A stretch of 64,000 nt of DNA from Trametes villosa (taxonomy: Eukaryota > Basidiomycota > Agaricomycetes > Polyporales > Polyporaceae): positions 496,001 to 560,000 of the forward strand of contig PUDQ02000024.1 of assembly GCA_002964805.2 (NCBI GenBank), read 5' to 3'. Under the pieces are notes generated by a model, which saw only the letters and a list, made by a program, of their open reading frames with translations, made no database searches and was not told where the DNA came from. Of the stretch, positions 22,998-34,862 are shown piece after piece. The first letter of the stretch is position 1. Every line of letters starts with the position of its first letter. The position numbers and the translations under genes were made by a program.

Positions 22998-24510
22998 CGC
23001 GGACGGGGGGCGCGTCGCGTGCCGTTGGAGTGTGCGCGCGGCGAGGAGACATACAGTAGAGAGAGGCTGGACGCGCTCTGGCGTGTTGCGCGGGCGGGGC
23101 TGGAATTCGCTGCTATGCGAGATGAGCGTGCGCGATGGAGGAGAGGGGCGCCGCGCGTGCAGCTGGAGCCGCGACGCGGCACGGAGGCTCGGCGTGCAAG
23201 TAGAGCGGGACAGGCGACAACCTGTGAGATGAACGTGAGCAGCGGACGAGTGTCGCGAGCAACGCTGAGTACTGACCAATGACCGAGCACGCGTCCTATT
23301 CGTCGAGGCTAGCCAAGAGAGCGCGGGCAGTCATAACGAATAGAGGTGAACCTCGTGCACTCGGAATGCGTGGGTACCCATTCGCTATGGCCGTGGGAGG
23401 CCCGCGGACGACATGGTCGCGGGACTTGGGTGCCAGCCACAAATAAACATATCGCGATCTACAACTGTCTTCACCTACCCAGCGCAGCGGCATCCCGTCC
23501 CGTATCTGCTCATCTGATAGATGCGCCCAACAAAGAACAGCGCGAGTGAATGTACAAATGGGCCAATGGAGTGCTGGGAGCGTGCGCGTGCTGGGGTCGC
23601 GCATCTAGCTCAAGCCTCGAATAGAGCCCAAAGCGGGTCGGAGCTGGGGCCTGCCCAGACAGGGACGTAACCGGTTGCAGTCAGTGGTGATGCGTTCTCA
23701 TGGCGGAGGAGGGCGGCCCTCTCCAGCGAGCTCGTGAGGGGGCCACCGCGGGGACCGCAGTGCCCCACAGAGGCCGCGGCGGCGCATGTGCGCGCCGCAG
23801 CCGCGCTGTATGACCGGGGGAACCACCGGTCGTCGCCGCCTAGACCCGGGCGTACAGCCCATCGTCCCGTCCAGGGGCCGCACAGATTCCGTAGCGTGAA
23901 GAGAGCGTCGAGGAGAGCTTCTGGGCGGGATGCGCTGAGCCCCGAGAGCCGAGAGCAGGAGCGAGACCTGGGCAGCGCAGTGAGCAGAGAAGACGGTCGT
24001 CGGCCACTCTGTCGCCGCGGGGCATGTGTGTCGTGGGGCTAACGCCGGGGAGATGAATGCGAGCGGCAGGCGTGTGTCGTCCGTCGCTGCGTGGGCGGAG
24101 GAAACAAGGCGCTACGCGCCGGCAACGTCCGGGAGGCTTTTACGGTGGCCTTGCGAACGGGCGTCTTCCCATTTGGAGATTTGTTCGAAGTACTCACCTT
24201 CGTGGCGCCCGGCGTCGCAACATATCGCCTGCGGCCTCTGCGCCTGCCGCTCCTTTGCAGGCATGCAATTGGCTGTCAGTTTTTTCTGCCCCGCGCATTC
24301 TAGACCCACCTGCTACTGCCACCGACGTACGTGAAAAGCCTGCAAGGGCGCGCTACGGGACGACAACCCGTGCTCGTACATGCACAGGCATCGTGTCTTG
24401 CGATCTGGGGTACCCATTGGGGTGCGCTTGGTACCGTCTCCCTCCCAATGTTCTCTCTCTGTGCTTACAATTTGATCGGTTCTTCAGGATTGGGAAATAA
24501 TACATCCAGT

Positions 24511-25230
24511 TCATCTGCAGCCTTCAAGTAGACTTAGCGCGCGCGACACCACGGGGAGTTCTACACTGTCTCCCGACGCACCTAGAGTTGTCGAGGCGTC
24601 AGGCCTATTTGCACTTCCGTGTGTTCGCCCCCTTGGAGGAATGCATATTCCCTGTACTAGCCCAACTGCACGGCACAGTGCACACTGCCTGTAAGTCTTG
24701 CGAGAAAGGTTTGTGCTCACCGTCCGCATCAGGACCCCGCTCCCAACCTCTACGGGCCCCTTCGGAGACGGCCGACCAATCGCCTGCCGCCTCCAGGAAG
24801 GGCAGCTGACTTGAGGTTGAGGATGCGTGGCGGGTTTACCCTCGATGCCAGTAAGGGGTTTACCATCCACTGCTTCAAGTTCGCGCTTAGCTTGGTATCC
24901 CAGTCGTGGATGGAACGTTTTGCCGTTGCGTGATACACCCTGATTCTTGCCAGATGCTTCAATGGGATACACGATGAGTACTGGGAGCGCGTCGCCCACC
25001 TTCGCGTCATCGCCATCGCCTCCCCCGCCTGCAGGTCGCGCATCCGCGCCCGCGAAGCATACAGAGGAGTTTAGAGCACGGAAGCGCCGTCCCCCGCCGA
25101 TGGAGTTCCAGCCGAGTAGAGGGGACTGCGTCCTCCCCGTGTGGGCGTCGCGCCGATAGCGATGAGCTCCCTCTTTCGGGCATCCCGATTCGATGCCGCG
25201 TCCACCAATAGCATCAAGGCTTCCTCGCAA
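24511..25230 (-). other. Open reading frame of 239 codons, function unknown
   Basis: One of the longest unexplained frames in the hydrophobin region. Its middle part (about residues 74-140) reads like real protein: VGDALPVLIVYPIEASGK, GYQAKRELEAVDGK, GIEGKPATHPQPQ. The ends are Arg/Gly-rich and look like GC shadow. No domain is recognised and no exon partners were found. It may be a remnant of a gene or chance. Confidence 0.25.
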
Positions 25231-26739
25231 GTTCTCGGCGGTCGTGACTGCCCGCGCGCGTCCGTCGACAACGTCTGTCGTAATCCCCGTTCAGCATTGA
25301 CGAGCGACCGCGGGGCCGCCCGGAGGTGGTGCAGCCGCATGCGCTCTTGTGGATAAACCCTGTCCGCGTCGTGAGCGCGATCGCCGCCCCTGCTCAAGGG
25401 GGTTGCACTACTAATCGCCTGCTGGAGAAAATAAGCACGCGCCGGGAGGTGGAGAAAGCGCGCCTCACGTTCTCCCGCCGCCTACAAGAAGCGCGTGTGC
25501 TTCCTCTGCCAGCATCGGCATCGGGAAGAGCTTCCGAAGCCTCTGCCCCGATGCGCCCGCCTCTTCCTCAGGCCGCGCCGAAAGGGGAAAGCGAGCTGCA
25601 CACGGAGGACTTTCAGTGGCGATGGATACCCGCGCGCCTAGTATTACGAACGGTACCTCCGCGCGTCCTCTGTGGATTCGATGGCCGGCGCGCGAGCTTA
25701 TGTGAGCGACGAAAGCAATCACCGCGAGCTTGTTTCTCGCAGCCCCGCGCACGGCGTTTTCGTAGGCGCGAAGGCCACAGGCCGCAGGCCACGAGAATCG
25801 TGCGGCGGAGATACCGAGGTGACGTACAGCCGCCCCAGCCGCCCGGCGGACGGAGGCGCACCCCGGAATGGTCTGCTCACCGCCTGCGTTGTTCGTCAAA
25901 AGGCAAAGCTCGACGATGGCACTACGATGATCTGCGGCGCCACTGAACTCTGGGCGCGGCCGCACCATCTTACGCCCGCCGCCGGCCGACGGCGGCGACA
26001 AGTCACGACGTGATGCCTGCAGCGAGATGACATCAGAAACGAAATATAACGGCGGTGATGAACTGCCAACACGCACGTCTCCGAGCTGTGCCGTCGAACT
26101 TTGGAGGAGGATTAGGGAAGGAAGTTCGATGGAAGCCTCTCGAGGGCGCGCACCCAGGGTCTCGACTGCGATCCCGCTACGGATCGAGCTCGCCCAATGT
26201 CCGTGGTGCGCTCTGGAAGGCGCCGTAGTGAATGTGCGTCAAGTTCGACGGTGTTTCAGGCGCATAGGACCTTCGAGATGAGCAGCGCGGATGCCCGCCG
26301 TCCTACGAAGCGGATGTGAACGATAAATGTGGTGGGCAGAATGCGGGCGCGAACAAGCACGTACCGCACGCCACTCCGACGATAGAGACTAGCCATCGCC
26401 TTCGCAGCCTAACCCAAACGCGTGCGCGCGCGCGCACCGGCGGTGGACGAATCTGCCACAGCCAGGCAGGCATGCATCCGTTCTGGGACGCAGAATGCCG
26501 TCGGTGGACGGCGGGTGTCATCGACGGCCGTGATGTGGGCTCGCGCGTCGCGCGATGGGCCCGGGGCGCAGTTGAATTGAGGGGGACCGGTGACGTTCGT
26601 CCAAGTCATCCATGACAGAGCGGGAGTACACGGGTGAGCGCGTACTCGCGCGGCCATGTGTCCGGCAGCGTTCAGTTCGACTTCTATGCTGGTGCAGCAG
26701 CTGGGACCTCGCTGTAGGCGCGCAGGGCCGCCCTAGAGG

Positions 26740-26745
26740 TATAAA
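26740..26745 (+). promoter_or_regulatory. TATA box of Hyd5
   Basis: TATAAA 103 bp before the Hyd5 start. Confidence 0.75.
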
Positions 26746-26842
26746 GAGGAGAGTCAGCGCAGCGAGGAACCTCAGGCCACAGGTCAAACGCACTCGCCCA
26801 CCAGCACCCGAGTCCCCCAACCCCTACTCACCTACATTCACC

Positions 26843-27307
26843 ATGATGTTCTCTCGCGTTGCCGCTTTCGCCCTCGGCGCCCTCCCCATTCTTGCGGTCG
26901 CCACCCCCCTGGAGGTCCGCGGCGGCAGCCAGGCTCCAGGTAGCTGCTCAACTGGCCCTGTCCAGTGCTGTAATCAAGTCCAGAGCGTGCGTCTGACTCT
27001 TCCAGTTGATGCAAAAGCCGTATTCGTGTATTCACATACCCTATTGTAGGCGAGCGAACCCGCCACATCGATCCTCCTCGCCTTGCTCGGCGTCGTCCTC
27101 CAGAATGTCAACGCTCAAATCGGGCTCCAGTGCTCGCCCATCTCTGTGATCGGCGTTGCCAGCGGCAATAGCTGCTCTACCAACGCGGTCTGCTGCCAGA
27201 ACAACAATGTTGTAAGTACTTTGAGCTCGTATAGCCTTCCAGCAGTTAACCGATGTCTCGTACAGGGCGGACTCATCTCCGTCGGCTGTGTCCCCGTCTC
27301 GCTCTAG
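26843..27307 (+). CDS. Class I hydrophobin Hyd5
   Basis: Exons 26843-26986, 27050-27211 and 27266-27307 encode 115 residues. It begins MMFSRVAAFALGALPILAVA; the second Met could also serve. A short linker (EVRGGSQAPGS) precedes CSTGPVQCC, CSPISVIGVASGNSC, CSTNAVCC and GGLISVGC with C-terminus VPVSL. The N-terminal signal and TPLEV junction resemble Hyd1, but the Thr-rich linker is absent, so it belongs to the short-linker group (Hyd3, 5, 6, 7, 9). Confidence 0.95.
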
Positions 27308-29798
27308 GCGGGGCGTTCTGGTACACCGCGAAGGTTAGATCAAGCAGACACGAACCTTGGATAGTCCTCGTCGTAGCGCGCAGATTATAGACGATATGTT
27401 GGCTTGCGGGGTTCGCGTTGTAGTGCCTGGCGGCGTCTCGAGTATTTTCTTGGAGTGTAGTATCTTAGCAGCCTGAATGATAGTTGTCGCCTTTGACTGT
27501 CCCGCGCGTCTGCAAGCAAACCTACAGTTAGTCGGAATGAATTGACCAATCGACACTGCAGCAGCCAGACCCACGTTATCTTTACCGACGGAGCGTTGTT
27601 TGACCTGTTCCCAGGCCTCGAGCTGAGAAAAGCACCGAGTGGAGCGTACCGCCACCAGGGAGTACAACTGAATGTCTGAACGTAGGCCTCGTGGAGCTCG
27701 AGCAGGTGACCTGGCAATCATTCAAATCGCTAAAGGCGATGGTGTCTTGGGAGACTATGGGAGTTTCCACATAACACGTCGCGGCTTGGGCCGCTGAGCC
27801 CTCGACGCCTCGACTACGTCAGCTCCGACGCCGTCATGGCGTCCACACTACCCTGGGAGCGTGTGGTTGATGATATTCTTGTGCCAATCCTGTGTGTTAA
27901 TGGTAAGGTGTACGCGAAGACTCACCAAGATTGCGCACGCACCGGCCATGACTTTGCTCCAGGGGATCGGAGGAACGAGCAGCGCTGCATGGGGCGAAGA
28001 TACTCCACTGACGCAAACGAGTTGCGTGTCCTTACGATAATGCAATATTCATTTCCGTCTGCGCGGTCGACATATCGTGGTGGACGGAAGGAAGAAACGA
28101 CATCAGTCGGCCCGTCGCCGCGACTCCGACTCGTCACTCGGGGTGGCGGAGCGCCCATATCTCGGAGTCCGGATGCCACTTCCGGGGGCGAGTCTCCTCA
28201 TCCTCATGGTCGTCCGCCTTTCTTCTTCGACGTCAACGCTCGTCAGCGCGGTCTATGAGAATTGTTATCTGAGCTCGTCTAAAAACACACTTCTGCGTCA
28301 CTGTGTTCGCACGTCATCTCTGGTACCAGGACACTCATAGCTAACGCAACTGCTTCCCACTACGCAATCGCTCGAGGATGTACACTGATGGACTCACGCC
28401 AACTCCAAGCAAATTCACTCGCCGTGAACACGAATGAGCACGAAGGAAACCAATCACGCTTGGTACGCCATGCCCTCTCATTTTGCGTGTTCCGGCGATG
28501 GCGTAGTCCCGGAATGCGAGACATGATAGTAGGCGCACCCAGCAGAGCCACGGATGTTTGCCTACTCGCCAAGGCCGATCGTCATCTTCGGGTTCACGGC
28601 AGTCGTCCATATATGCGAATTCGAATACCGCCTCGAGGAGGCGCGATCAACCTATTGCTACCGACGGTGTGTACTCGATCCATCATGCGCCCATATGGGT
28701 CCATTGCGCTGCCGTTCTTGCACGGTACAACGTATAATCGTAAGGTTCTTGCCCAAACAATGGCGCTGTCCCCGCTAGGACCTCTGCGAAGCGAAAAGGC
28801 TTCTAAGAGCATGGTCTTACGACGCCTGTGTTCCCTGAGGACGGACGCCCCTCGCTTCGGCACCCGTACTTCGCGCATGCCAACTCCCCACAGGTTGAGA
28901 CAGCAAGCGAAACGAGCTATGATTAGGGTTGTATGAACCAGCGTGTTCGCTTGTTCGACGCCCGACACGGCGAGCACCCGGACGCGACGCAAAATGAGTA
29001 TCCCGCCGGACCACGTTCAGTGTGTGAGTGCTTGCTTGCTGCGCAACACCTCGCTATAGCTAACGACTTTATATTAGCCTGTGACACGCAGACTGCCCAA
29101 CTGGAAGTCGCCGCGGCTTACAAGCCCCCCAGGTAAGCACTGCGCGAGAGACATCCCCACCGTCACTTGCATCGAAGAATCTACCCTGCCAGGCCGGAGA
29201 TTGTTTGCTCACCAGCTGTCGTACGATGCGAGCTGTCGACGAGAAGTGCGCCGAGTGCATCCACGCTTCGTTGACCGCGGTCAGAGACGTTGCCGCAATC
29301 TTCGTCCTCTCTTTGCACCCGACGACCACGCGTTTCGCGCAAGACGCATCTCATTCGGATGGATCTGGCAGCTTCAAAGATGCGCGCGCGCTGCGAAACG
29401 ATCTCCCGCGTCCTATCTTTGGCATATCTGGTTCATCTGCTCCGAAAGAAGCGCGAAGAAGGCTGGGTTTGCGTCCCGCTCCGAGGAGGTTGCGGAGACG
29501 GGAGAGCGGCAGTACATTGTGCTCAAGCCTTCGGAGGAGTCTGAGACGATGTTCCCTGAAGGACAGAGGTTCGGAACACCATAATGTGATTTAGTCGCCC
29601 AGGTTTGGACTGTACCGTGGACGAATGTAACAGTTCTTTGAAGGCTTTCCATATCTCGTGTGCTCGTGTGGCCTTTCTGTGGTCAATGTACCACCTTATT
29701 CTGAGTGCTCCCTCGATCTGGCACATATGACAACGAACTACGAGCCTCCCGTGCATAACACGGGCGTGCTCGTCTTAAGACCGTATCTCGAGCAAAAA
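27308..29798. other. Gene-poor interval between Hyd5 and the tRNA
   Basis: About 2.5 kb with no gene I can support. A few plus-strand frames look weakly coding (29081-29584, whose end reads GERQYIVLKPSEESETMFP, and 28933-29136), but they have no recognisable domain and could not be joined. Confidence 0.4.
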
Positions 29799-29894
29799 GG
29801 GCCTGGCCGGGAATTGAACCCGGGACCTCCTCCAAACAAAGCGACGCTGTGCGCGGGTCCCTAAGAAGGAATCATACTACTAGACCACCAGGCC
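29799..29894 (-). tRNA. tRNA-Pro(AGG) with a 24-nt intron
   Basis: Folds as a cloverleaf: acceptor stem GGCCTGG/CCAGGCC, D-arm GTCTAGTAGTATGAT, anticodon stem CCTTC/GGAGG, loop TT-AGG-G, variable AGGTC and T-arm CCGGG-TTCAATT-CCCGG. The AGG anticodon and the TGGTCTAG...ATGATTC start are diagnostic of eukaryotic tRNA-Pro. A 24-nt intron (29835-29858) sits at the canonical position 37/38. The mature length is 72 nt with the discriminator C. The internal A and B boxes are intact, so it is probably functional. The stretch of A residues just downstream in the tRNA sense is weak for Pol III termination. Confidence 0.95.
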
Positions 29895-30240
29895 ATGTCC
29901 TGTTCTCTTTTGCGTCACAATATTATCAGACAACCCCGGCCAGCGGACAAACGCGACCCAATTCGACAGTTCACTTGAAATCGCTTATCTTCCCAACTCA
30001 CACCTCAATATTTCTTTAGGACGTTCGCGCGAACGGCAGTCATCTTACCCTATACTCCACATTTAACAAGGTAACAAGGAACAGAGGACGGCTTAGAACA
30101 TCTCTAACACCGTATACTCTGGAAGCCTCACACATTCAGATCACACTCAAATCACGCAGAAGCAATGCGAGAAACGATGGCCATCGTATTATTGGTAACT
30201 ACTGTATCCTCATGATTCACGGTGTTGCTCTCCAACCCAC
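29895..30240. other. Intergenic between tRNA and Hyd6 3' end
   Basis: AT-richer spacer of about 350 bp; nothing seen. Confidence 0.5.
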
Positions 30241-30678
30241 TTAGAGCATGATCGGCACGCAGCCGATGGAGATGAGGCCACCCTTGAATAGTAGAAAGTG
30301 AGCGCGAATCCTGAAATATAACCTGAGGAACTACTCACGACGTTGTTGTTCTGGCAGCAGACGGCGTTGGAGGAGCAAGAGCTCCCGCCGACACCAACAC
30401 CAGAGATGCCGGAGCACTGGAGACCAACCTGGCCGGTGATGCTGCTAAGGTCGATACCAAGGAGGCCCAGGAGGACGGAAACGGCGTTCTCGTTTTTCTG
30501 CGAGAACGTACCACTGTCAGCGGAGCTCCTCCGGCGAGGAGGACCAAGGGCGACTTACCTCGTGGACGGAGTTGCAGCACTGGACTTCACCAGTGTTGCA
30601 GTCCCCGCGGCGCAGGGGTGTAGCGGCCGCAAAGACGGGGAGGGCGAGGAGAGAGAAGGCAGCGACGCGGGCGAACAT
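30241..30678 (-). CDS. Class I hydrophobin Hyd6
   Basis: Exons 30678-30559, 30497-30339 and 30282-30241 encode 106 residues. Signal peptide MFARVAAFSLLALPVFAAA, then TPLRRGD directly before the cysteines. The first group is CNTGEVQCC rather than CSTG, and the fourth-fifth cysteine loop is Gly/Ser-rich (CSGISGVGVGGSSC) where the paralogues have CSP. The rest ([26 protein letters not shown]) is standard. The RR just before the core could be a Kex2-type site (inference). Confidence 0.95.
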
Positions 30679-32055
30679 AGTGAATGTGAGGGTAGGCTCG
30701 AAAGAGTGACTGGGTGAGTTGGTTTGTTGGAGGCGAGAGAGAAACTGCTGATCGTAGGACGACTGGCTGGGGATACTCCACCGCGGACGCTGCGATATTT
30801 ATACGTGCAACGCTCGGCCCGTGCGCGCTGGCACGGCCGGGTACACTCCGCGCGTTCGTGCCGTGCGCGCTGCCTTTTGGTCTCGTCACTCTGGGTTGGT
30901 GGCTCTCGGCCACCAGATCTGTGTCTGAGAACGCTACCCGACGCGTAGCCTGCTTCGCGTAGCGCTAGGCGCCGGCGGGGACACAGCGGACCACTGCGGC
31001 GGGCCTTCTCCAATTATTTGTTTGATCGGTCACAGGCCTCGTGCGGGGTGAACCCCATCCGTGCTTTTGCACCCATTCGCCCAAGCAGTTCGCGCTGTCA
31101 TCCACGATGATCGCCGCCCATACCAGTCCTCGGGCGAAGGCTTCATCCACTTCTCCGGGCAAGCCTCCCCTTGTTCCAGACGAAGAGTTGACGTCCCAGA
31201 AGCGGCTGTTAATCTCGTTTTCTATGCGCGCGACGTACTTACGAGAATGTAACACGGGACGCGATGAATGCGCGGCACTGCGGAAGCCAGGTGAGTCAGC
31301 GCTCAGTTCTCTCCGTGCAGGGTCGTATGTATGGAGGATTGACGCTCCCGTAGAAACCCGTCGACGTCCTGCCCGGTCGGAGAACTCGCTCGGCGCCGTT
31401 CTCCGTCAAGCCGCGTTCGTCGGTGGGTGGGCTGGACTCGTCTTCTGGACCGCAATAGATGCGTCTTCTCCACTCTCGAGATCACCCATACATCGCGGTC
31501 GCTAGGCGGTTGGTATGGGTCTTGTGCATAGTCTCGGACGCGAGACGGGGTGCTCATCGTTAGCATTCATTATGAGGAACATTCAGTAGCACCCTCTGGG
31601 CGTGCGCTGAGAACGAGTGTTGCGAGTGGGAGACACAGCGGAGGTCCCTCTGAGCGGCTCGACCCACATACAGTTCTGCACCGCTATGAAAACTTTCCGC
31701 CGACGAAGAACATCTTCCATGTCCGTGGCTTGATCTCGGACATGGGCTTCTTGCTTCTTGGGAGTCTAATGCGGTGCGTAACGGAACTGATCAACCTGTT
31801 GCTACGGACAAATTTAACGCAGCTATAGACTCCCATATAATGCTTATGAGCTTTCGTCTAGACCGCGCCTACGCTTTCTGATAGGGTCGCCGTTAGAAGC
31901 TTTCCGCAGTAAGTGTTCCCGCGCAATCCTGTTCTCTGGGACATTATCTGCATAGCCGTACTCTCAGACGCGTAGACAACATCGACATCGTTCAACGGTA
32001 AGCTATTCCCGACCCCTCCGCCCCGTTCCTACTAACAAAGCGCGCTCCCATAGGC
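30679..32055. other. Gene-poor interval between Hyd6 and Hyd7
   Basis: Contains the Hyd6 promoter. Bases 31036-31290 have an acceptor-like TCACAG before and a donor-like GTGAGT after and stay open in more than one frame. I could not choose a frame or recognise a family. Confidence 0.35.
30798..30803 (-). promoter_or_regulatory. TATA box of Hyd6
   Basis: TATAAA on the minus strand about 120 bp before the Hyd6 start. Confidence 0.7.
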
Positions 32056-32505
32056 TCAGAGCGTGATCGGGAGGCACCCGATGGAGATCAGGCCGCCCTA
32101 GGACCATGGTCAGTACACGGCGTCGAGCACCCGTCGAGGAGCGCGCGGAAACTTACGACGTTGTTGTTAGTGCAGCAGACCGCTTGAGCAGAGCAGGCGT
32201 TGCCGGAGCCGACGCCGATGACGTTGATGGGCGAGCAGTTGAGCCCGATGAGACCAGTGATGTCCCCGAGGACGATACCGAGCAGACCGAGGAGCAGGTT
32301 GCCCGAGGCCGAGTTGCTCTGTTAATACGCACTGGTCAGTACCGAGTCGACGGCGTTTGTAAAGTCCGTAACATACGCTAACGGTGGAGTTGCAGCACTG
32401 AATGGCACCGGTGCTGCACGACTGGCGGGCCTGGAGCTCGACGGGAGTGGCGACCGCAAGAAGGGGTAGGGCAAGGGTGGCGAAGGCAGCGGCACGGACG
32501 AACAT
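32056..32505 (-). CDS. Class I hydrophobin Hyd7
   Basis: Exons 32505-32377, 32318-32157 and 32097-32056 encode 110 residues. Exon 1 is of the short-linker kind ([29 protein letters not shown], then CSTGAIQCC). Exons 2 and 3 follow Hyd4 almost base for base: [55 protein letters not shown]. The gene is thus a mosaic of two paralogue types, joined near the first intron. Confidence 0.95.
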
Positions 32506-32588
32506 GGTGAGTCGGTTGGTGGACTGGGAGTGCTCGAGTGACTGGTAGACCGGGCTGATCTGAGGACTGCAGGGCTCGACGCCTCCGC

Positions 32589-32595
32589 TTTTATA
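32589..32595 (-). promoter_or_regulatory. TATA box of Hyd7
   Basis: TATAAAA on the minus strand about 87 bp before the Hyd7 start. Confidence 0.75.
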
Positions 32596-33681
32596 GGTTC
32601 GTGGCGGACCCTGTCCCCCCTTCTCGCTCCCATTCGGCAGCCAGGTTTGCCGAAGTATGGGTATTCTCTGTCGGAGTGCGTTGATCCACGACCATGCGGC
32701 AGTGCCAATAGGTGTCCGAGGCGTCGCGTTCTATTCTCTGCTACTGCGCGCGGGACCGTTCGTCGCTCATTGGTTAGGGCCGGAGAAGCCAGCGTGGTAT
32801 GTCTGCGCTCCCATCCGCATTGGTACGCTGACGCTCCGGGCCGTCACCGATGACCTAGGGCCTCATGTCGTACGCCCAGCCTCTGCGGATCCTGCCATTT
32901 CCCCATCGTGGAATCCGTCGGACTGTTCGCGGGTCAACGGGCCCACTATGTATCCGGCGGCCTGTCCAGTCATTTCCGGCGATGGTTGGACAGGTCGTCG
33001 ACGTGCGCCGTGTGGCGATGTCTCCCAAGCATTGCACAGGCTGGTTCACGAAGGGCGACTCCGACAAAACAGCTCAGCTGGTACAGTAGCTCGAGGCGAC
33101 GCTCCGCGTTGCCGCAAGACATGGGAGCATCAGGCCTTTCAGAGGGCCTGGTGTTTCTTCACCCGAATGTCTAGGCTTCCCGTAGGGGACTGCGGCGCCG
33201 CACTAGGCTCTCTTGCATATACTCCAGGGAACGCATTGCCAAGTCCGCACTTCCTACGTTCATCTCGCATAGAGTCTGGTGCGTGGCTGTTCTTGTCCTC
33301 GTTCACCTGACGTCCAGAGCCTCCCGGCCCTCCTCACGTTCCAGACATATCGCCGCACCTGTGCAGCGGCATCTCCTCTGCCGACTCCCTGCATTCATCG
33401 CGCGCGGTGCCAATACCGGGCGGGGGGACTGCGCGACAGATGGACGCGACGTAGAGCGCCTTGGGCTGATGGAATACACTTTCTGGGGCGCGAATGCGAG
33501 GTGGGTCTGCATGCCTCCTCGGCGTTGTCGTCGTGGGGAGATGCCTACGGCATAGCTTGTTATTGGCTGGTGAGATCTCGGTAATGAAACAAACGGGTTG
33601 CAGCGCGGTCTGAACGGCGCATCGGCGTGTTCCGACACTGACCAACCTGATCAGAACCACCACGCCGAGCTGTCAGCTCAG

Positions 33682-34286
33682 TCCTCGCCCAACGCGCGAT
33701 GAACGCGACGTCCACCGGACCTCCAACGAGTGGCACATCGCATCTCTTCTGCTCGCTGCGATTCTAAGACAATATCCGGACCCAATAAACCTCGCCCACC
33801 TCCGCTCCGCCGTGGACAAAGTCTCCAGGTCGCCGCGCATCTGGCGGCCAGGCACGCCAATCGCGAATTTCCTGCGAGGCCTCGTCCGCTCGCCGGGTGT
33901 GTGAGCGAGATCTCCACAGCATCCGGTAAGCTCTTTACCTCCGCACCATCGTGAAGGGTCAAGAAGGCGGGCCGAATGCGGCTGGAAGGTGGGCAAAGCG
34001 CCCCGCTCCCCTTCCGTCGGCGACCCACCTACGCGTGCGCCCCCTCTCCTTTGCTCCCCGCGTCTCCGCGCGCAGGTGCATGCGCCGTCGCTTCGTGACC
34101 GTCGCACTTGGAGCGTTGGCCTTCGACCTTGAAGGGCCCACCCCCGCACGGCCTGGAATCTCTTCCGAGAAGACGGAAACATTTGAAGATCAGCCTGAGA
34201 TTGATCGAAGAGGCATCAATTGCCCAACGGAGGCTTTTCTGGTCTGTTTCATTTACGAGCTGCGCGCGCGCCCAAGCCGGAATTGA
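33682..34286 (+). pseudogene. Possible internal and terminal exons of an unknown gene
   Basis: Bases 33682-33900 follow a CTCAG acceptor and end at a GTGAGC donor; the open phase reads HIASLLLAAILRQYPDP, LAHLRSAVDKVS and PGTPIANFLRGLVRSPG. A CATCCG segment (33918-33923) between CACAG and GTAAGC, and a last segment from about 34073 after CGCAG, can be joined without a stop to TAA-free coding ending at 34286 (FVTVALGALAFDLEGPTP...IYELRARPSRN). I do not recognise the product and found no first exon. It may be a truncated or decayed gene between Hyd7 and Hyd8; the joins are tentative. Confidence 0.3.
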
Positions 34287-34778
34287 CGGAACACCCTTTG
34301 CAGCATCTGCAGCCCGCCGCGCAGTCTCAGCCTCGCTGCCCTCGGACGCGACACGCCCAGCCCGCGATCTGCTAAGCGAGTGGAGCGCACCCACGAGGAA
34401 CACGCAGACAGGTGCGTCGACCCTTCGTAAGTCCCTGCCTTTGGATCATCTGCCCGTCATCCCGAGTCGAGTACGGGTGTGGTGGTGCAGGACCGGCTGC
34501 AGTCGTCTATACCCATCCGCCCCCACTCGTCTCGCATTCGCTGCGGCAATTCGACCTTCTTGTCAAGTCGGAGCGTCAGCCTCGGCCCACTCGTATCCGA
34601 GCTGGACCGTAGACCTGTCAGACTTATGACAAGACGCATATGTTTTTCGCTCACGTCCGGATCGGCAGGCGCATGTTTTCCTCGGCCGCGGTCCTGGAAT
34701 ACGGCGGGGAAACTACGACGGCGATGACGCTCCGTTGGCGCATCGTCGTGTAGCCAAGCCCCGCATCCATACCGCCCG

Positions 34779-34784
34779 TATAAA
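34779..34784 (+). promoter_or_regulatory. TATA box of Hyd8
   Basis: TATAAA 84 bp before the Hyd8 start. Confidence 0.75.
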
Positions 34785-34862
34785 GACGTACAGCGCGCCG
34801 TTGAGCAGTAAAGATATCGCGCTGCCACCAGCACGCCCAACTGCAGTATCAAGAGCTCCGAC

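Larger units (their letters stand above)
22893..26842. other. Gene-poor interval between divergent Hyd4 and Hyd5
   Basis: About 3.95 kb between two divergently transcribed hydrophobins. Apart from the two promoters and the unexplained frame at 24511-25230 I see nothing I can name. GGTACCCATT occurs at about 23375 and 24413. Confidence 0.5.
32506..34862. other. Interval between divergent Hyd7 and Hyd8
   Basis: About 2.4 kb holding both promoters and the exon-like segments at 33682-34286; otherwise nothing identified. Confidence 0.45.
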
